Of a stretch of 64,000 bases of DNA, positions 19,108 to 29,316 are shown piece by piece. The DNA is from Flavobacteriaceae bacterium (GTDB taxonomy: Bacteria > Bacteroidota > Bacteroidia > Flavobacteriales > Flavobacteriaceae): assembly GCA_026709415.1 (NCBI GenBank), contig JAPOSZ010000012.1:50645-114644 (forward strand), read 5' to 3'. The position numbers and the translations under genes were made by a program. The notes under the pieces were generated by a model. That model was not told where the DNA came from and did no database searches. It saw nothing but the letters and a program-made list of their open reading frames with translations. Each line of letters opens with the position of its first letter. Position 1 is the first letter of the stretch.

Positions 19108-20967
19108 ATGAATACGATGAAAAAAATACCAAGCAATCAAATCAGAAATCTATTAATTCTTACATGTATAAATACTTTGTTATTGCTATCGTGCTCGGAA
19201 GAATTTCTAGATGCAGAACCCCAATCGTTTTTCACACCAAGCAATGCATTGAATACCCCAGATGGATTAAATAGTGTATTATCAAGAGCCTTAGTGAATA
19301 TACGGCAAGAGTACTATGGCGACGGAACTCCGATGATCACTGAGAATATTTTCTCAGAAGTAGCCATTGAGGGGACTACAGATAAAGCGGGTCCAGCACA
19401 AGACCTAAACCTTCAAATACTACCCGATGCCAATTTGAACAGTGAGAATTCTAATAGAATAGGATGGTTTTGGGAAAACTTTTATGAGAACATAAAATTT
19501 GCTAACACGGTATTGGATAGACTAGAAAATGCAGAGTTTGAAAGTCAACAACAGCGAGATGATATAGCCGGTCGAGCGATGTTTCACAGAGCTTATGCGT
19601 ATTATAGACTAACCCATCAATTTGGCAATATTCCACTTGTCCTCAATGAATTGACCACACCCAAACTAGATTTTGTCACCACTCATCGGGATGTGATATT
19701 GGAGTTTATCAAATCAGAACTTGAACAAGCGGTTAATATGGTAAGTCCATCCTCTCCTGGTGGTGAGGTTAACCAAGCAGCGGTACTACATCTTTTAACA
19801 AAGGTAAATCTTGCTGTTGGGGATTTCACTGGCGCCATTGAATCTTCTTCCCAATTGATTAACGGCAGTGCCTACGCTTTAATGACGGATCGATTTGGCA
19901 GTGATGCGGGTGATTCATCTAAAGATGTTACATGGGATTTACACCAAGTGGAAAATAAAAGCATTCCAGATAATACTGAAGTAATTCTTGCGGGTGTAGA
20001 TCGATTAGAATTCAGAGATGTTGGAGCCGTTGGCAGTGGAACAAGTGTCATGCGACAGGCAACACCACTTTGGTGGAGATTCATCAATACTCCAGATGGT
20101 CAAAATGGTATGTCAGATAGGCCTGGTATCGCTATTGATCAAGTAAATCAAATCGGAAGAGGCATTGGAAGAAACAGAGGCACACGCTATAGTACGAAAG
20201 ATATTTGGGTAAATTCCAATAACGACGAAAGACACAAATTGGGGAATTGGCTCGATATGGAAGATTTGGTATACAATGCACCAAGCTTGGAAGAAGCCGG
20301 AAATAGTTATTTTGGTAAAAACCTACAACTTTATTTACCTGACGGTACCCCTTTGTGTTCCGATACGATTAGGAATTGGTATGGTTTTCCAAGATATAAA
20401 CTGTTTGTCCCTGACCCGACACGCGTCAAGCCTAGTGGAGGTCACGGAGATTGGTATATTTATCGCCTAGCTGAAACCTATTTACTAAGAGCTGAAGCTC
20501 ATTTTTGGAACAATGACAACGATTCTGCCGCAAATGATATCAATGCCATAAGAGCAAGGGCTAAAGCAGACCCGATTACATCGGCTGATGTCAACATTGA
20601 TTATATCTTGGATGAGAGAGCGAGAGAATTATATTATGAAGAAAATAGGAATACAGAGCTAACCAGAATCGCCTATATTTTTGCTAGAACTGGAAAGACT
20701 GCGTATAATGGACAAACGTATTCATTGGATAACTTTTCGACTAAAAACTTTTGGTTTGATAGAATTATAGAAGTAACCGATTTTTATAACATCCCCGAAG
20801 TTAAAACTGTATTTGGCGTTCAATTTACCATGAGTCCTTTCCACGTTTTATGGCCTATACCGGCGCCTGTTATTAATGCAAATACTCAAGGAGTTATAAA
20901 TCAAAACGAAGGGTATCCAGGCACTGAGAATAATATCCCTCCACTGACTAATATTCCAACAGAATAA
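19108..20967 (+). CDS. SusD/RagB-type surface glycan-binding lipoprotein
   Basis: The partner of the SusC transporter. The 619-residue protein has a lipoprotein signal ending at Cys29 (LLLLSCSEEFLD), with the acidic residues after the cysteine that favour surface export. The SusD fold is seen in AMFHRAYAYYRLTHQFGNIPLV (key residues RAYAYYRL), YRLAETYLLRAEA and DERARELYYEENR. The start ATG is two bases after the SusC stop, so the two are translated from one message. Confidence 0.93.
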   Translation: MNTMKKIPSNQIRNLLILTCINTLLLLSCSEEFLDAEPQSFFTPSNALNTPDGLNSVLSRALVNIRQEYYGDGTPMITENIFSEVAIEGTTDKAGPAQDLNLQILPDANLNSENSNRIGWFWENFYENIKFANTVLDRLENAEFESQQQRDDIAGRAMFHRAYAYYRLTHQFGNIPLVLNELTTPKLDFVTTHRDVILEFIKSELEQAVNMVSPSSPGGEVNQAAVLHLLTKVNLAVGDFTGAIESSSQLINGSAYALMTDRFGSDAGDSSKDVTWDLHQVENKSIPDNTEVILAGVDRLEFRDVGAVGSGTSVMRQATPLWWRFINTPDGQNGMSDRPGIAIDQVNQIGRGIGRNRGTRYSTKDIWVNSNNDERHKLGNWLDMEDLVYNAPSLEEAGNSYFGKNLQLYLPDGTPLCSDTIRNWYGFPRYKLFVPDPTRVKPSGGHGDWYIYRLAETYLLRAEAHFWNNDNDSAANDINAIRARAKADPITSADVNIDYILDERARELYYEENRNTELTRIAYIFARTGKTAYNGQTYSLDNFSTKNFWFDRIIEVTDFYNIPEVKTVFGVQFTMSPFHVLWPIPAPVINANTQGVINQNEGYPGTENNIPPLTNIPTE

Positions 20968-21044
20968 GAAGTTTAAACTTTGTTTACGAGATTGTTTATG
21001 AAGTTGAGTTTTGGTTTAAATATCAGCGATAAAATCGATTGAAA

Positions 21045-22427
21045 ATGAAACGAAGAAATTTTATTCAGAAAACCTCTATGGCAACGGCTACATTGGTTAG
21101 TTTTCCTTCCATAGTGCCGATACGTGTTTTGGGTAAAGATGCACCGAGCAACAAAATAAATATTGGACAAATTGGATGTGGTAGAATTGCAAGAAGCCAC
21201 GATATTCATGATACAATTCGTTTTGATGACGCTCGGTTTGTTGCTGTATGCGATGTCGATTCAAAGCGAGCCAATGAAGCAAAAGCGTTAATCGATGAAT
21301 TCTATAAGTTAAAGATGGATAGCCAAAAATATATAGATACCACTGTCTATTTTGATTATCGAGAAATGCTATTAAAAAAGGATATTGATGCCGTAGTCAT
21401 TAGCACACCTGACCATTGGCATTCGCAACCTGCCATTGAGGCAGCCCTGGCAGGTAAGGATATATATCTGCAAAAACCAACTTCACTCACGGTAAAAGAG
21501 GGAAAGCAATTGAGGAGCGTAGTTCAGAAAAAGAAAATTATACTTCAATTGGGAACGCAACAAAGGGCAATGGCTCAATTTAGAAAAGCAGCCGAACTAG
21601 TTCGAAATGGTCGTATCGGAAAGTTACATACTTTAAAAATCGGACTGCCAGGGGATCCTGGTGGACCGGCAGCTAAGCCAATGCCAGTGCCTAGCCATTT
21701 AAACTTTGATATGTGGTTGGGTTCAACCCCCGAGATTCCATATTCTGAAATTGGTGTACACCCACAGAATGATTATAGCCGTCCGGGTTGGTTAAGACAT
21801 CGTAATTATGGTGCTGGTATGATTACTGGTTGGGGTCAACATCACTTTGATTCAGCCGCCTGGGGAATGAATACAGAACTCACAGGACCAATCTCGGTGC
21901 AAGCCTTGGCTGAGTTTCCCAAGTCAGGTTTTTGGAATGTTCATGGAGACTTTTTTGTTAAACACGAATATGAGAATGGAATCACAGTTTACACAAGCGG
22001 AGGTTACACCAATGGGATTAAATACATTGGCGATGATGGGTGGGTTTTTGTTTCTAGAGGATCTTACCAAGCTTCTCCCACGGATCCCGTAGATAAGGAA
22101 AATAGTTCTAAAGCTTTGAATGCTTCAGATCCTCAAATATTGAATTCTGTTATCGGTGATGATGAAATTCAATTAGAAAAGATTGTGAGTCAACATGGTA
22201 ACTGGTTGGAATGTATAAAAACTAGAAATGCGCCTATATCTTCAATTGAAAAAGGCCATAAGGCTTGTGTGGTTTGTTTGATTAGTGATATTGCTATGCA
22301 TTTTGACAAAAAATTGCAATGGGATCCTGAAAAAGAAATTTTTATCAATAATGAGGCGGCTAACAAGATGTTAATGAGAGAGCAGCGTAAGCCTTATGGT
22401 TCTGATTACATTAAATACTTAGAATAG
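21045..22427 (+). CDS. Gfo/Idh/MocA-family oxidoreductase with Tat signal
   Basis: A predicted NAD(P)-dependent sugar or polyol dehydrogenase exported in folded form: the N-terminus carries the twin-arginine motif RRNFIQK followed by a hydrophobic segment. The Rossmann nucleotide site is NIGQIGCGRIARSH. The usual E-K-P is Q-K-P in YLQKPTSLTV. The substrate domain includes WGQHHFDSAAWG. I chose ATG 21045; a TTG two codons earlier (21039) is possible. It belongs to the SusC-SusD message by position. Members of this family oxidise sugars at C3 in some pathways; the reaction here is inferred only. Confidence 0.85.
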   Translation: MKRRNFIQKTSMATATLVSFPSIVPIRVLGKDAPSNKINIGQIGCGRIARSHDIHDTIRFDDARFVAVCDVDSKRANEAKALIDEFYKLKMDSQKYIDTTVYFDYREMLLKKDIDAVVISTPDHWHSQPAIEAALAGKDIYLQKPTSLTVKEGKQLRSVVQKKKIILQLGTQQRAMAQFRKAAELVRNGRIGKLHTLKIGLPGDPGGPAAKPMPVPSHLNFDMWLGSTPEIPYSEIGVHPQNDYSRPGWLRHRNYGAGMITGWGQHHFDSAAWGMNTELTGPISVQALAEFPKSGFWNVHGDFFVKHEYENGITVYTSGGYTNGIKYIGDDGWVFVSRGSYQASPTDPVDKENSSKALNASDPQILNSVIGDDEIQLEKIVSQHGNWLECIKTRNAPISSIEKGHKACVVCLISDIAMHFDKKLQWDPEKEIFINNEAANKMLMREQRKPYGSDYIKYLE

Positions 22428-22545
22428 GAATATTTTGGATAGGATATCCATCAGGTTTATAAATTCCAAGAAACATTTGCCCCAGACACCTACATAAATT
22501 GTTTAATAATGACGAAGTGTTTTTTAACGAAAAACCTAAAGGCTG

Positions 22546-23937
22546 ATGATAAAATATAAGATTACAATTCTAATATTAATGCTGATTATTTCTTGTGCAC
22601 AAGAAAATAATAATAAAAATTCGTTGGGAGCCAAAAATGATAAGGTGAAATTAATGACACTAAATCCTGGACATTTTCATGCAGCATTGGTTCATAAAGA
22701 AATGTACTCTCAAGTAGATTCGACAATCTATGTTTTTGCCCCTGAGGGGGCCGAAGTCGAGGATTTTTTAAGTAAAATAAGATCATATAATGCCAGAGAA
22801 ATTTCGCCGACATCATGGAAAGTAGAAACTTATGTGAAAGATAATTATTTAGAGAAACTGATTGAAGAGAAACCAGGCCATGTTATGATTATTGCGGGTA
22901 AAAACTCAAAAAAAGTAGACTATATACTTGAAGGAGTGAAGGCAGGATTAAATGTATATGCTGATAAACCTTTAGTCATTGATCAAGCAGGTTTTGAAAA
23001 GTTATTAGAAGCTTTCAGGATAGCCGAAAACAATGGTGTTCTGATCTATGATATCATGACAGAACGATTTGAAGTGACTAATGTTTTACAAAAAAAAATA
23101 GCACTTATTCCAGAAATCTTTGGAGAACTGGTGGAGGGTTCTCCAAATGAACCATCGATAAGAAAAGAAAGTGTCCATCATTTCTATAAATATGTTTCGG
23201 GTCGTCCACTAGTACGTCCAGCATGGTTTTTTGATGTTTCTCAACAAGGTGAAGGGATTGTAGATGTTTCCACTCATCTAATAGACCAAATCCAATGGAA
23301 ATTATTTTCGGAACAGGTTATCGATACCAATCAAATTCAAATAATTTCTGCGAATCGTTGGCCAACGATATTATCCTTGGAAGAATTTCAAAAAGTGACT
23401 AGATTAAAAACATTTCCTCAATACTTGCAAAAAGATTTAATTAACAATGAATTGCATGTGTTTTCTAATGGCGAAATAGCCTATAGAATTAATGGAAAAC
23501 ATGCCAAGGTTTCGGTTGTTTGGCATTTTAAGGCCCCTGAAGGAGCTGGCGATACACATTGCAGTGTCATGAGAGGGAGCAAAAGCAATTTGATCATTAA
23601 ACAAGGAGTTGAAGAGGATCATAAACCCACACTATATATTGAGTTTCATGAAGAATCGGACGTTATAACAGAATTAGAAGACGTTATTAATCTAAAGCTA
23701 GGAAATCAATTTTCTAATCTTACTGCAGAAAAAGTTTCTGATACAGAATGGAAAATCAATTTTCTTGAGGAATTAAGAATTGGGCATGAGGCTCATTTTG
23801 CTCAAGTTACTTTAAAATTTCTGAAATATCTCGAGAATAACAGTTTGCCAGATTGGGAAGTTCCAAATATGATTTCTAAATACTATACAACAATTGAAGG
23901 CTATAAAAAAGCAAAACGTAGCCCACAAAAAGAGTAA
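22546..23937 (+). CDS. Lipoprotein with Gfo/Idh/MocA-like N-terminus and 'putative oxidoreductase C-terminal' domain
   Basis: A 463-residue lipoprotein (signal ends LIISC, Cys17). The block LMTLNPGHFHAALVHKEMY is the family marker, followed by APEGAEVEDFLSKI and a Rossmann-like region (HVMIIAGKN, YADKPLVID). The second half resembles the C-terminal oxidoreductase domain family found next to Gfo/Idh/MocA genes in Bacteroidota. A catalytic role is unproven. It lies downstream of the Tat-exported oxidoreductase in the same direction and is probably part of the same sugar pathway. Confidence 0.75.
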   Translation: MIKYKITILILMLIISCAQENNNKNSLGAKNDKVKLMTLNPGHFHAALVHKEMYSQVDSTIYVFAPEGAEVEDFLSKIRSYNAREISPTSWKVETYVKDNYLEKLIEEKPGHVMIIAGKNSKKVDYILEGVKAGLNVYADKPLVIDQAGFEKLLEAFRIAENNGVLIYDIMTERFEVTNVLQKKIALIPEIFGELVEGSPNEPSIRKESVHHFYKYVSGRPLVRPAWFFDVSQQGEGIVDVSTHLIDQIQWKLFSEQVIDTNQIQIISANRWPTILSLEEFQKVTRLKTFPQYLQKDLINNELHVFSNGEIAYRINGKHAKVSVVWHFKAPEGAGDTHCSVMRGSKSNLIIKQGVEEDHKPTLYIEFHEESDVITELEDVINLKLGNQFSNLTAEKVSDTEWKINFLEELRIGHEAHFAQVTLKFLKYLENNSLPDWEVPNMISKYYTTIEGYKKAKRSPQKE

Positions 23938-24245
23938 ACTGTGTTAAATGGAAAAGAAATTTCCGAAGTATTCAAAGAGTCAGAAGTCATAAATGATTTA
24001 AGACCATCGATTGATGATTAGGCGGTTAATTCTTTGTGAAAAAGTGATTTGAGCGATGGATTGTTATCCGAAGTATCAATGTGGATGTGAATCGGAATCC
24101 TGATTTTTCTTTACTCCCTTAACAAGGCCAACCAGCATGGGACATGAATCAATTAAATCGATTTTAATCTAGGATGACATAGAAAATAAGATTCTCATGA
24201 AAAGCACGATTAAGAGGAGATGAAAATGGGTTTTTAAATGAAGAA
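23938..24245. other. Non-coding stretch before the TRAP transporter genes
   Basis: About 300 bases. A 26-codon frame beginning GTG at 23941 (NGKEISEVFKESEV) could be the tail of a lost gene but has no start signal. I see no promoter box or hairpin I would trust. Confidence 0.35.
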
Positions 24246-25259
24246 ATGTTTAAAAAAAAACTCGTAGGAGCATTTAAAAAATCAATGCATAATGTAACCA
24301 AAAGTTTTCTGTTTGCCCTTTTGGTGATTAGTTCATGTTCGGATTTTAAGCGTACAAAAGTCTTATATTTTGCTCATTCACTACCAGTTAACCATCCAGT
24401 TCATAAAGGAATAGAGAAGATGAAGGAATCTTTGGAAAGACAATCAAAAGGAGAATTGAAAATAAAAATTTTCCCCGATGGACAATTGGGTACAGAAAGG
24501 GAAGTGTTAGAACTTTTACAATTTGGAAGCGTGACTATGACCAAAGTAAGCGCTGCTTCGATGTCTAATTTTGCGCCTGAATATCAGGTGGTCGGAATTC
24601 CTTATCTGTTTCGAGATCGAGAACATTTGTTTACCGTATTAGAAAGCGATATAGGTAGAGATTTACTGGAGAGCGGTTCGGAATTTAAACTTCGTGGATT
24701 ATGTTTCTATGATGCTGGAGCAAGAAATTTTTATTCTAAGAAAAAGCCAATAATTACTCCAGATGATCTAAATGGAATGAAAATTAGAACAATGAACAAC
24801 CAATTGTCGGTTGATTTGGTTAATGTTTTGGGTGGTTCCGCAACGCCAATGGCTTACGGAGAATTATATAATGCGCTACAACAAAATATAGTGGATGGTG
24901 CTGAAAATAACATTCCCTCATTTGTTACTTCCAATCACTATGAGGTCTGCAAATACTATTCATTTAATGAACATACCATGGTACCCGATGTTGTGGTCAT
25001 TGGAGTGAAATTTTGGAATCAATTAAACGAACAACAAAGGAAATGGCTTCAAATTGCAGCTAATCAGAGTGTTGTTGAACAAAAAAAATCTTGGAATGAA
25101 ACAGTGCTTAAGAACATGGAAATGTTGAGCAAAGCAAATGTCGAGTTTTTTTACCCTGACAAAACTGAATTTTCAGACAAAACAGACCAACTTTTCAGTA
25201 AATTGAAGGAAGATGCTAAAATGAAAGGGTTGATTGAAAAAATACAATCAATGAAGTGA
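24246..25259 (+). CDS. dctP: TRAP transporter solute-binding protein, lipoprotein
   Basis: DctP-type receptor that captures an organic or sugar acid in the periplasm and hands it to the membrane subunits. The lipoprotein signal ends FALLVISSC (Cys31, or Cys18 if ATG 24285 is used). Family blocks: FAHSLPVNHPVHKG, FPDGQLGTEREVLELLQ, GIPYLFRDREHLF, DLNGMKIRTMNN with the arginine that pairs with the ligand carboxylate, and GELYNALQQNIVDGAENN. The next gene overlaps by a TGATG junction. Confidence 0.93.
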   Translation: MFKKKLVGAFKKSMHNVTKSFLFALLVISSCSDFKRTKVLYFAHSLPVNHPVHKGIEKMKESLERQSKGELKIKIFPDGQLGTEREVLELLQFGSVTMTKVSAASMSNFAPEYQVVGIPYLFRDREHLFTVLESDIGRDLLESGSEFKLRGLCFYDAGARNFYSKKKPIITPDDLNGMKIRTMNNQLSVDLVNVLGGSATPMAYGELYNALQQNIVDGAENNIPSFVTSNHYEVCKYYSFNEHTMVPDVVVIGVKFWNQLNEQQRKWLQIAANQSVVEQKKSWNETVLKNMEMLSKANVEFFYPDKTEFSDKTDQLFSKLKEDAKMKGLIEKIQSMK

Positions 25260-25735
25260 TGCATCGGGTATATAATGTGTTGATTAAAATAACAGAATCT
25301 GTTTTAGTAATTATTTTCGGACTGTTGGTTGTCAATGTAGTTTGGCAAGTGGTATCTCGTTATGTAATCAATCAACCTAGTTCTTTTACGGAAGAGTTTG
25401 CACGATTTGCACTCATTTGGTTAACAGTATTAGGAACTGCCTACATCAATGGTCAAAGGCAAGGGCATCTCTCAATGGATTTTTTGTTGCACAGACTATC
25501 AAATCATAAAAGACAAAAAAGACAAAAGCTCATTCAAGTTCTGATGGCCATCTTTGCGTTTGTGGTCATGGTCATTGGAGGGGGTAACGTGGTTTATACC
25601 ACTCTAAGTTTAGGTCAGACATCCCCTTCCCTCCTTATACCTTTAGGGTATGTGTATGTCATTGTCCCAATCTCTGGTCTGATTATCATTTTCTTCTCTG
25701 TTTATAATATTAAAACTTCAAATTTCAATTCATGA
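25259..25735 (+). CDS. dctQ: TRAP transporter small membrane subunit
   Basis: About 158 residues with four predicted membrane segments and the DctQ blocks WQVVSRYVINQPSSFTEEFARF and WLTVLGTAY. I use ATG 25259, which shares one base with the dctP stop; GTG 25256 is also possible. It forms the membrane complex with the large subunit and imports the solute with sodium. Confidence 0.92.
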   Translation: MHRVYNVLIKITESVLVIIFGLLVVNVVWQVVSRYVINQPSSFTEEFARFALIWLTVLGTAYINGQRQGHLSMDFLLHRLSNHKRQKRQKLIQVLMAIFAFVVMVIGGGNVVYTTLSLGQTSPSLLIPLGYVYVIVPISGLIIIFFSVYNIKTSNFNS

Positions 25736-27042
25736 ACATAGAAATTCTTAGCGCAATTGTACTTTTTTCAAGTTTCGCCATACTTTTAGTAAATGGAGTT
25801 CCTGTGGCCTACTCCATAGGAATTTCCACTAGTTTGGTATTAATCATGAATATTGATTTTATACCATCTGTAACTACAACTAGTCAAAGAATGACTACTG
25901 GCGTAGATAATTTCACATTGCTCGCCATTCCGTTTTTTATCCTTGCAGGTGATATCATGAATACAGGTGGAGTAGCAAGAAGACTTATAAATTTTGCTAA
26001 ATCACTTATAGGGAGTTTACCTGGAGGGTTGGCCTATGTGAATGTCTTATCGGCTATGCTTTTTGGGTCAATTTCTGGATCGGCTATAGCTACAGCTTCA
26101 GCAATAGGAAGCACCTTGACTGATAAAATGGAAAATGAAGGATACCCAAGAGAGTTTAGTGCCGCAATAAATATTAGTTCTTCCACAACTGGTCTGTTAA
26201 TTCCCCCTAGCAATGTATTGATAGTTTTTGCCTTAGCTAGTGGAGGTATGGCATCTGTGGCCGCATTATTTGTTGCTGGGTATGTTCCAGGAATATTAGT
26301 TGGTCTATCTATAATGATTGTGATTTATTTATATGTAAAACGCAATGGATTTTCAGAAGACAAAAGAGTCAAATTTAAAAATCTATTTAATGATTTTAGG
26401 AGAGCCTTTTTGAGTCTTACTCTATTGTTTATAGTCGTCGGAGGAATAGTGGCCGGTATTTTTACGGCAACAGAAGCCGCTGCCATAGCTGTTATTTATT
26501 CCGCTATTTTGGGTTTTTGTAATAAAGAATTATCGATTAAAGATTTCAAATTGATTTTATTGCGTAGCACCAAAACCACCGCTGTTGTAATGTTTTTAAT
26601 AGCTACCTCGATGGCCATGTCTTGGCTTTTTTCGTTTCAAGGTATTCCACAAATACTCAATTCGTTGTTAGTCGATTCGGTTAGTAATCCTATTCTTGTC
26701 TTTTTATTTATTAACATTATTTTGCTCGTTGTGGGCACCTTTATAGATATGACGCCAGCGGTTTTGATTTTCACACCTATCTTTCTCCCCGTGGTTACGG
26801 AATTGGGAATGCACCCAGTTCAATTTGGTATAGTGCTTGTTCTTAACCTATGTATTGGTGTTTGTACGCCACCAGTAGGAACTTTATTGTTCGTTGGCAG
26901 TGGTGTAGCTAAAGTTTCAGTAATGAAAGTTATGCGTCCTTTAATAATATTTTTGGCGGCAATGACTGTAATTCTGATTTTGATAACCTTTTTACCAGAA
27001 ATATCTCTTTGGTTACCTCGATTTTTTGGACTGATAGATTAG
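25732..27042 (+). CDS. dctM: TRAP transporter large membrane subunit
   Basis: A 436-residue multi-pass protein with typical DctM sequence: LLAIPFFILAGDIMNTGG, FGSISGSAIATASAIGS, LLIPPSNVLIVFA, FIDMTPAVLIFTPIFLP and IGVCTPPVGTLLFV. Its start overlaps the dctQ stop by four bases (ATGA). The three TRAP genes complete the locus; such a carrier next to SusC/SusD suggests that the imported product is an acidic sugar, which is inference. Confidence 0.94.
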   Translation: MNIEILSAIVLFSSFAILLVNGVPVAYSIGISTSLVLIMNIDFIPSVTTTSQRMTTGVDNFTLLAIPFFILAGDIMNTGGVARRLINFAKSLIGSLPGGLAYVNVLSAMLFGSISGSAIATASAIGSTLTDKMENEGYPREFSAAINISSSTTGLLIPPSNVLIVFALASGGMASVAALFVAGYVPGILVGLSIMIVIYLYVKRNGFSEDKRVKFKNLFNDFRRAFLSLTLLFIVVGGIVAGIFTATEAAAIAVIYSAILGFCNKELSIKDFKLILLRSTKTTAVVMFLIATSMAMSWLFSFQGIPQILNSLLVDSVSNPILVFLFINIILLVVGTFIDMTPAVLIFTPIFLPVVTELGMHPVQFGIVLVLNLCIGVCTPPVGTLLFVGSGVAKVSVMKVMRPLIIFLAAMTVILILITFLPEISLWLPRFFGLID

Positions 27043-27086
27043 TGACATCCATGTGAATGCTTAAGACTGTATTAATGAGGGGGTGA

Positions 27087-27104
27087 CCTATTAATCAAAA
27101 TAGG
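27087..27104 (+). terminator. Possible terminator after the TRAP genes
   Basis: A 6-bp hairpin (CCTATT, AATCAA, AATAGG) followed by a T-rich stretch lies 45 bases after the dctM stop, between the convergent dctM and DUF349 genes. The stem is AT-rich, so strength is doubtful. Confidence 0.4.
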
Positions 27105-27116
27105 TTTATAAAATTT

Positions 27117-29300
27117 TTAAAGGTCTGATTTTAGAGATTGTAGTTTAGAATATCTCTCATGATAAAATTCTAAACGTTTTTTCAGTCGCTTGAATTTTTC
27201 TTCGGTTTTTAAAACCAGTGGGTTCGAAGAACTTGAGGTGTCAAAAAACTGCATATTGTTTTCTAATTGAGTTAATTCTTTTTGAAGACTATCAATATTG
27301 GATCTTATTTGAGCCATGTGCTTTGTAAGACTATGGATGTCAGTTTTGATGACTTCCATTAGACATTCAAAAGAAATCTCAGATTTTTCCCTTTTAGTCA
27401 ATTCTAAAGACTTTATTTTTTGATTAAACATGTTATGAAAACTATTATTCAATTGATAATCAATATCGGAATTGATAATACCGAATCCATGCCAGAGTTC
27501 TATATTGGGAACTAATTGTTCTATTAAATCGTTTTCTATATCAAAATGGAAACTTTCTTCTATCTCTTTAATAAAATCTATTTTGGCTTTTTCGACACTC
27601 TCTTGATGTGGTGAGAGCTTTTCATACCCATGTTGGAATCGGTTAAAATATAATTTGTTGAGTTTGTTGAATTGACTCCACAGTGATTTTTCATCTTTAT
27701 TGGAAGTATAACTGATTTCTTTCCACTGTGATCTTAGTTCTTTTACTCTATGAACTTTTTCTTTCCAATGATCAGAATCTAAAATAGTTTCTAATTCATT
27801 GATGATTTGGTTTTTGGCCTTTAATGACTTTTTTTTCTGAAGGTTATATTCTTTATAGTAGGCATTTTTTTTACGAATGATTTCCCAGTATAACTCATAA
27901 AATTCATTATTCAGTTTTTTTCGAACTCTATATGTAACGGGGTGGGCACTTTTAAACTTCGTGTTTAACTCATTGAGATCCTGAGTGGTTTTTTGCCATT
28001 GTATATGACTTGTCGGTAAGTTTTCATTAATGTTTTGCAATTGATGGAGAGCATCGACTTTAATTTGTTGATTGGTAGAAAATTCATTGGATATTTTTTT
28101 ATCCAATTCTCTTCGAATAGTTTTAAATTGATTCCATATTTCATTTCTCAACCGATGACCTAACCTCCCTGATTTAATCTTTAAAAGATTTTTTAAGGTT
28201 TCCAATTCGGTTTTAGCTTTATTAGCATCTAGGGGTTTAATTTTATTATGAGATTCTTCGATTAATAATTCTAGTTTTTCAAAGTGTTGTTGATCAAATT
28301 CATCTTTTTGGGTTTTGTGAACATCCAATAATTGGTAAAACAAATCAAGATTATGATTATAATCTTTCCACAGTTGATCGCTTTTAATTCTGGGGACAGG
28401 ACCGATTTCATGCCACTGTTCTTGGATCCCTTGGATTTGATTATATTTTTTCCTAATAGAAATATCTTGTCCTCTTAATTTTTTTATCTGCTCTAATAAC
28501 TCACGCTTTTTATCCAAATTAGATTGGAATTCTTTTTCGAGATTTCGATAATATTCGCGCTTTTTCTTTTGAAAAATACGAGATAGTCGATCAAATTGTT
28601 TTTTATAATCAGGATGATAGAAAAAATCAATTTGATTGCCTCCATCACTGATATAGGTCTCTTTTCGAGATAAGAAATCTTTTTGGAATTTTTCTTTAAC
28701 TAATTGAGCTATATCAGAAATTAAATTTCTCTGTTTATTCCAATCAGACTCTTTGATGGTCTTTTCAAATAGGGAGACTAATTCCAATTCAGTCAAAGAT
28801 TTTAAATCAATTTTTGGTTTTTTTGATGGAATGGTCGATGTTATATTTTTTTGATTATCCGAATCGATTGCCTCTGAATTTTCTTCAATGACATCTTGGG
28901 ATGTTTGGGTTTCCGAAAGATTATTTTCTGAACCAATTTCGATGCCTTCAGCCTTTTGAGATTCCTCACTTGATTGTTCTATTGCTTTTTCAGATAGATC
29001 ACTAGCGTTTAAATCACTCTGTTTGGTATTTTGATTTTCTTCAGAATCTAGCTTTGAAGCGGTGTTAGCTTTTTCGGAATCTTTTGATGTCGTTACATGA
29101 TGATCACGATTATCGGTTAAATCTTTATTCAGGAATTGTTCTTCTGAAGGTTCTTTTGTTTTAGATTTTTCTTTAACCGATTGATCAGATGAACTTTTGG
29201 TACCAGAGGTATCTACTGTTTCAACAAAGGATACAGAATGCGAATCCATTGGTTTTCCGTCTTTTTCTTCTGAAAGAGATTTTTCTACGTTTTTATCCAT
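27117..29300 (-). CDS. DUF349 protein with acidic N-terminal region
   Basis: About 727 residues. The first 160 are a low-complexity stretch rich in Ser, Glu, Asp and Lys, followed by long helical repeats of the DUF349 type (WHEIGPVPRIKSDQLWKDY, LRSQWKEISYTSNKDEKSLWSQF). The rest is predicted coiled coil. Related proteins are common in Bacteroidota and their role is not known. I use the ATG at 29300; an ATG at 29324 would add MVILILNT, which looks unnatural. On the plus strand a 45-codon frame starts 17 bases away. Confidence 0.85.
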   Translation of the reverse strand: MDKNVEKSLSEEKDGKPMDSHSVSFVETVDTSGTKSSSDQSVKEKSKTKEPSEEQFLNKDLTDNRDHHVTTSKDSEKANTASKLDSEENQNTKQSDLNASDLSEKAIEQSSEESQKAEGIEIGSENNLSETQTSQDVIEENSEAIDSDNQKNITSTIPSKKPKIDLKSLTELELVSLFEKTIKESDWNKQRNLISDIAQLVKEKFQKDFLSRKETYISDGGNQIDFFYHPDYKKQFDRLSRIFQKKKREYYRNLEKEFQSNLDKKRELLEQIKKLRGQDISIRKKYNQIQGIQEQWHEIGPVPRIKSDQLWKDYNHNLDLFYQLLDVHKTQKDEFDQQHFEKLELLIEESHNKIKPLDANKAKTELETLKNLLKIKSGRLGHRLRNEIWNQFKTIRRELDKKISNEFSTNQQIKVDALHQLQNINENLPTSHIQWQKTTQDLNELNTKFKSAHPVTYRVRKKLNNEFYELYWEIIRKKNAYYKEYNLQKKKSLKAKNQIINELETILDSDHWKEKVHRVKELRSQWKEISYTSNKDEKSLWSQFNKLNKLYFNRFQHGYEKLSPHQESVEKAKIDFIKEIEESFHFDIENDLIEQLVPNIELWHGFGIINSDIDYQLNNSFHNMFNQKIKSLELTKREKSEISFECLMEVIKTDIHSLTKHMAQIRSNIDSLQKELTQLENNMQFFDTSSSSNPLVLKTEEKFKRLKKRLEFYHERYSKLQSLKSDL

Positions 29301-29316
29301 GGTGTTTAAAATCAAA

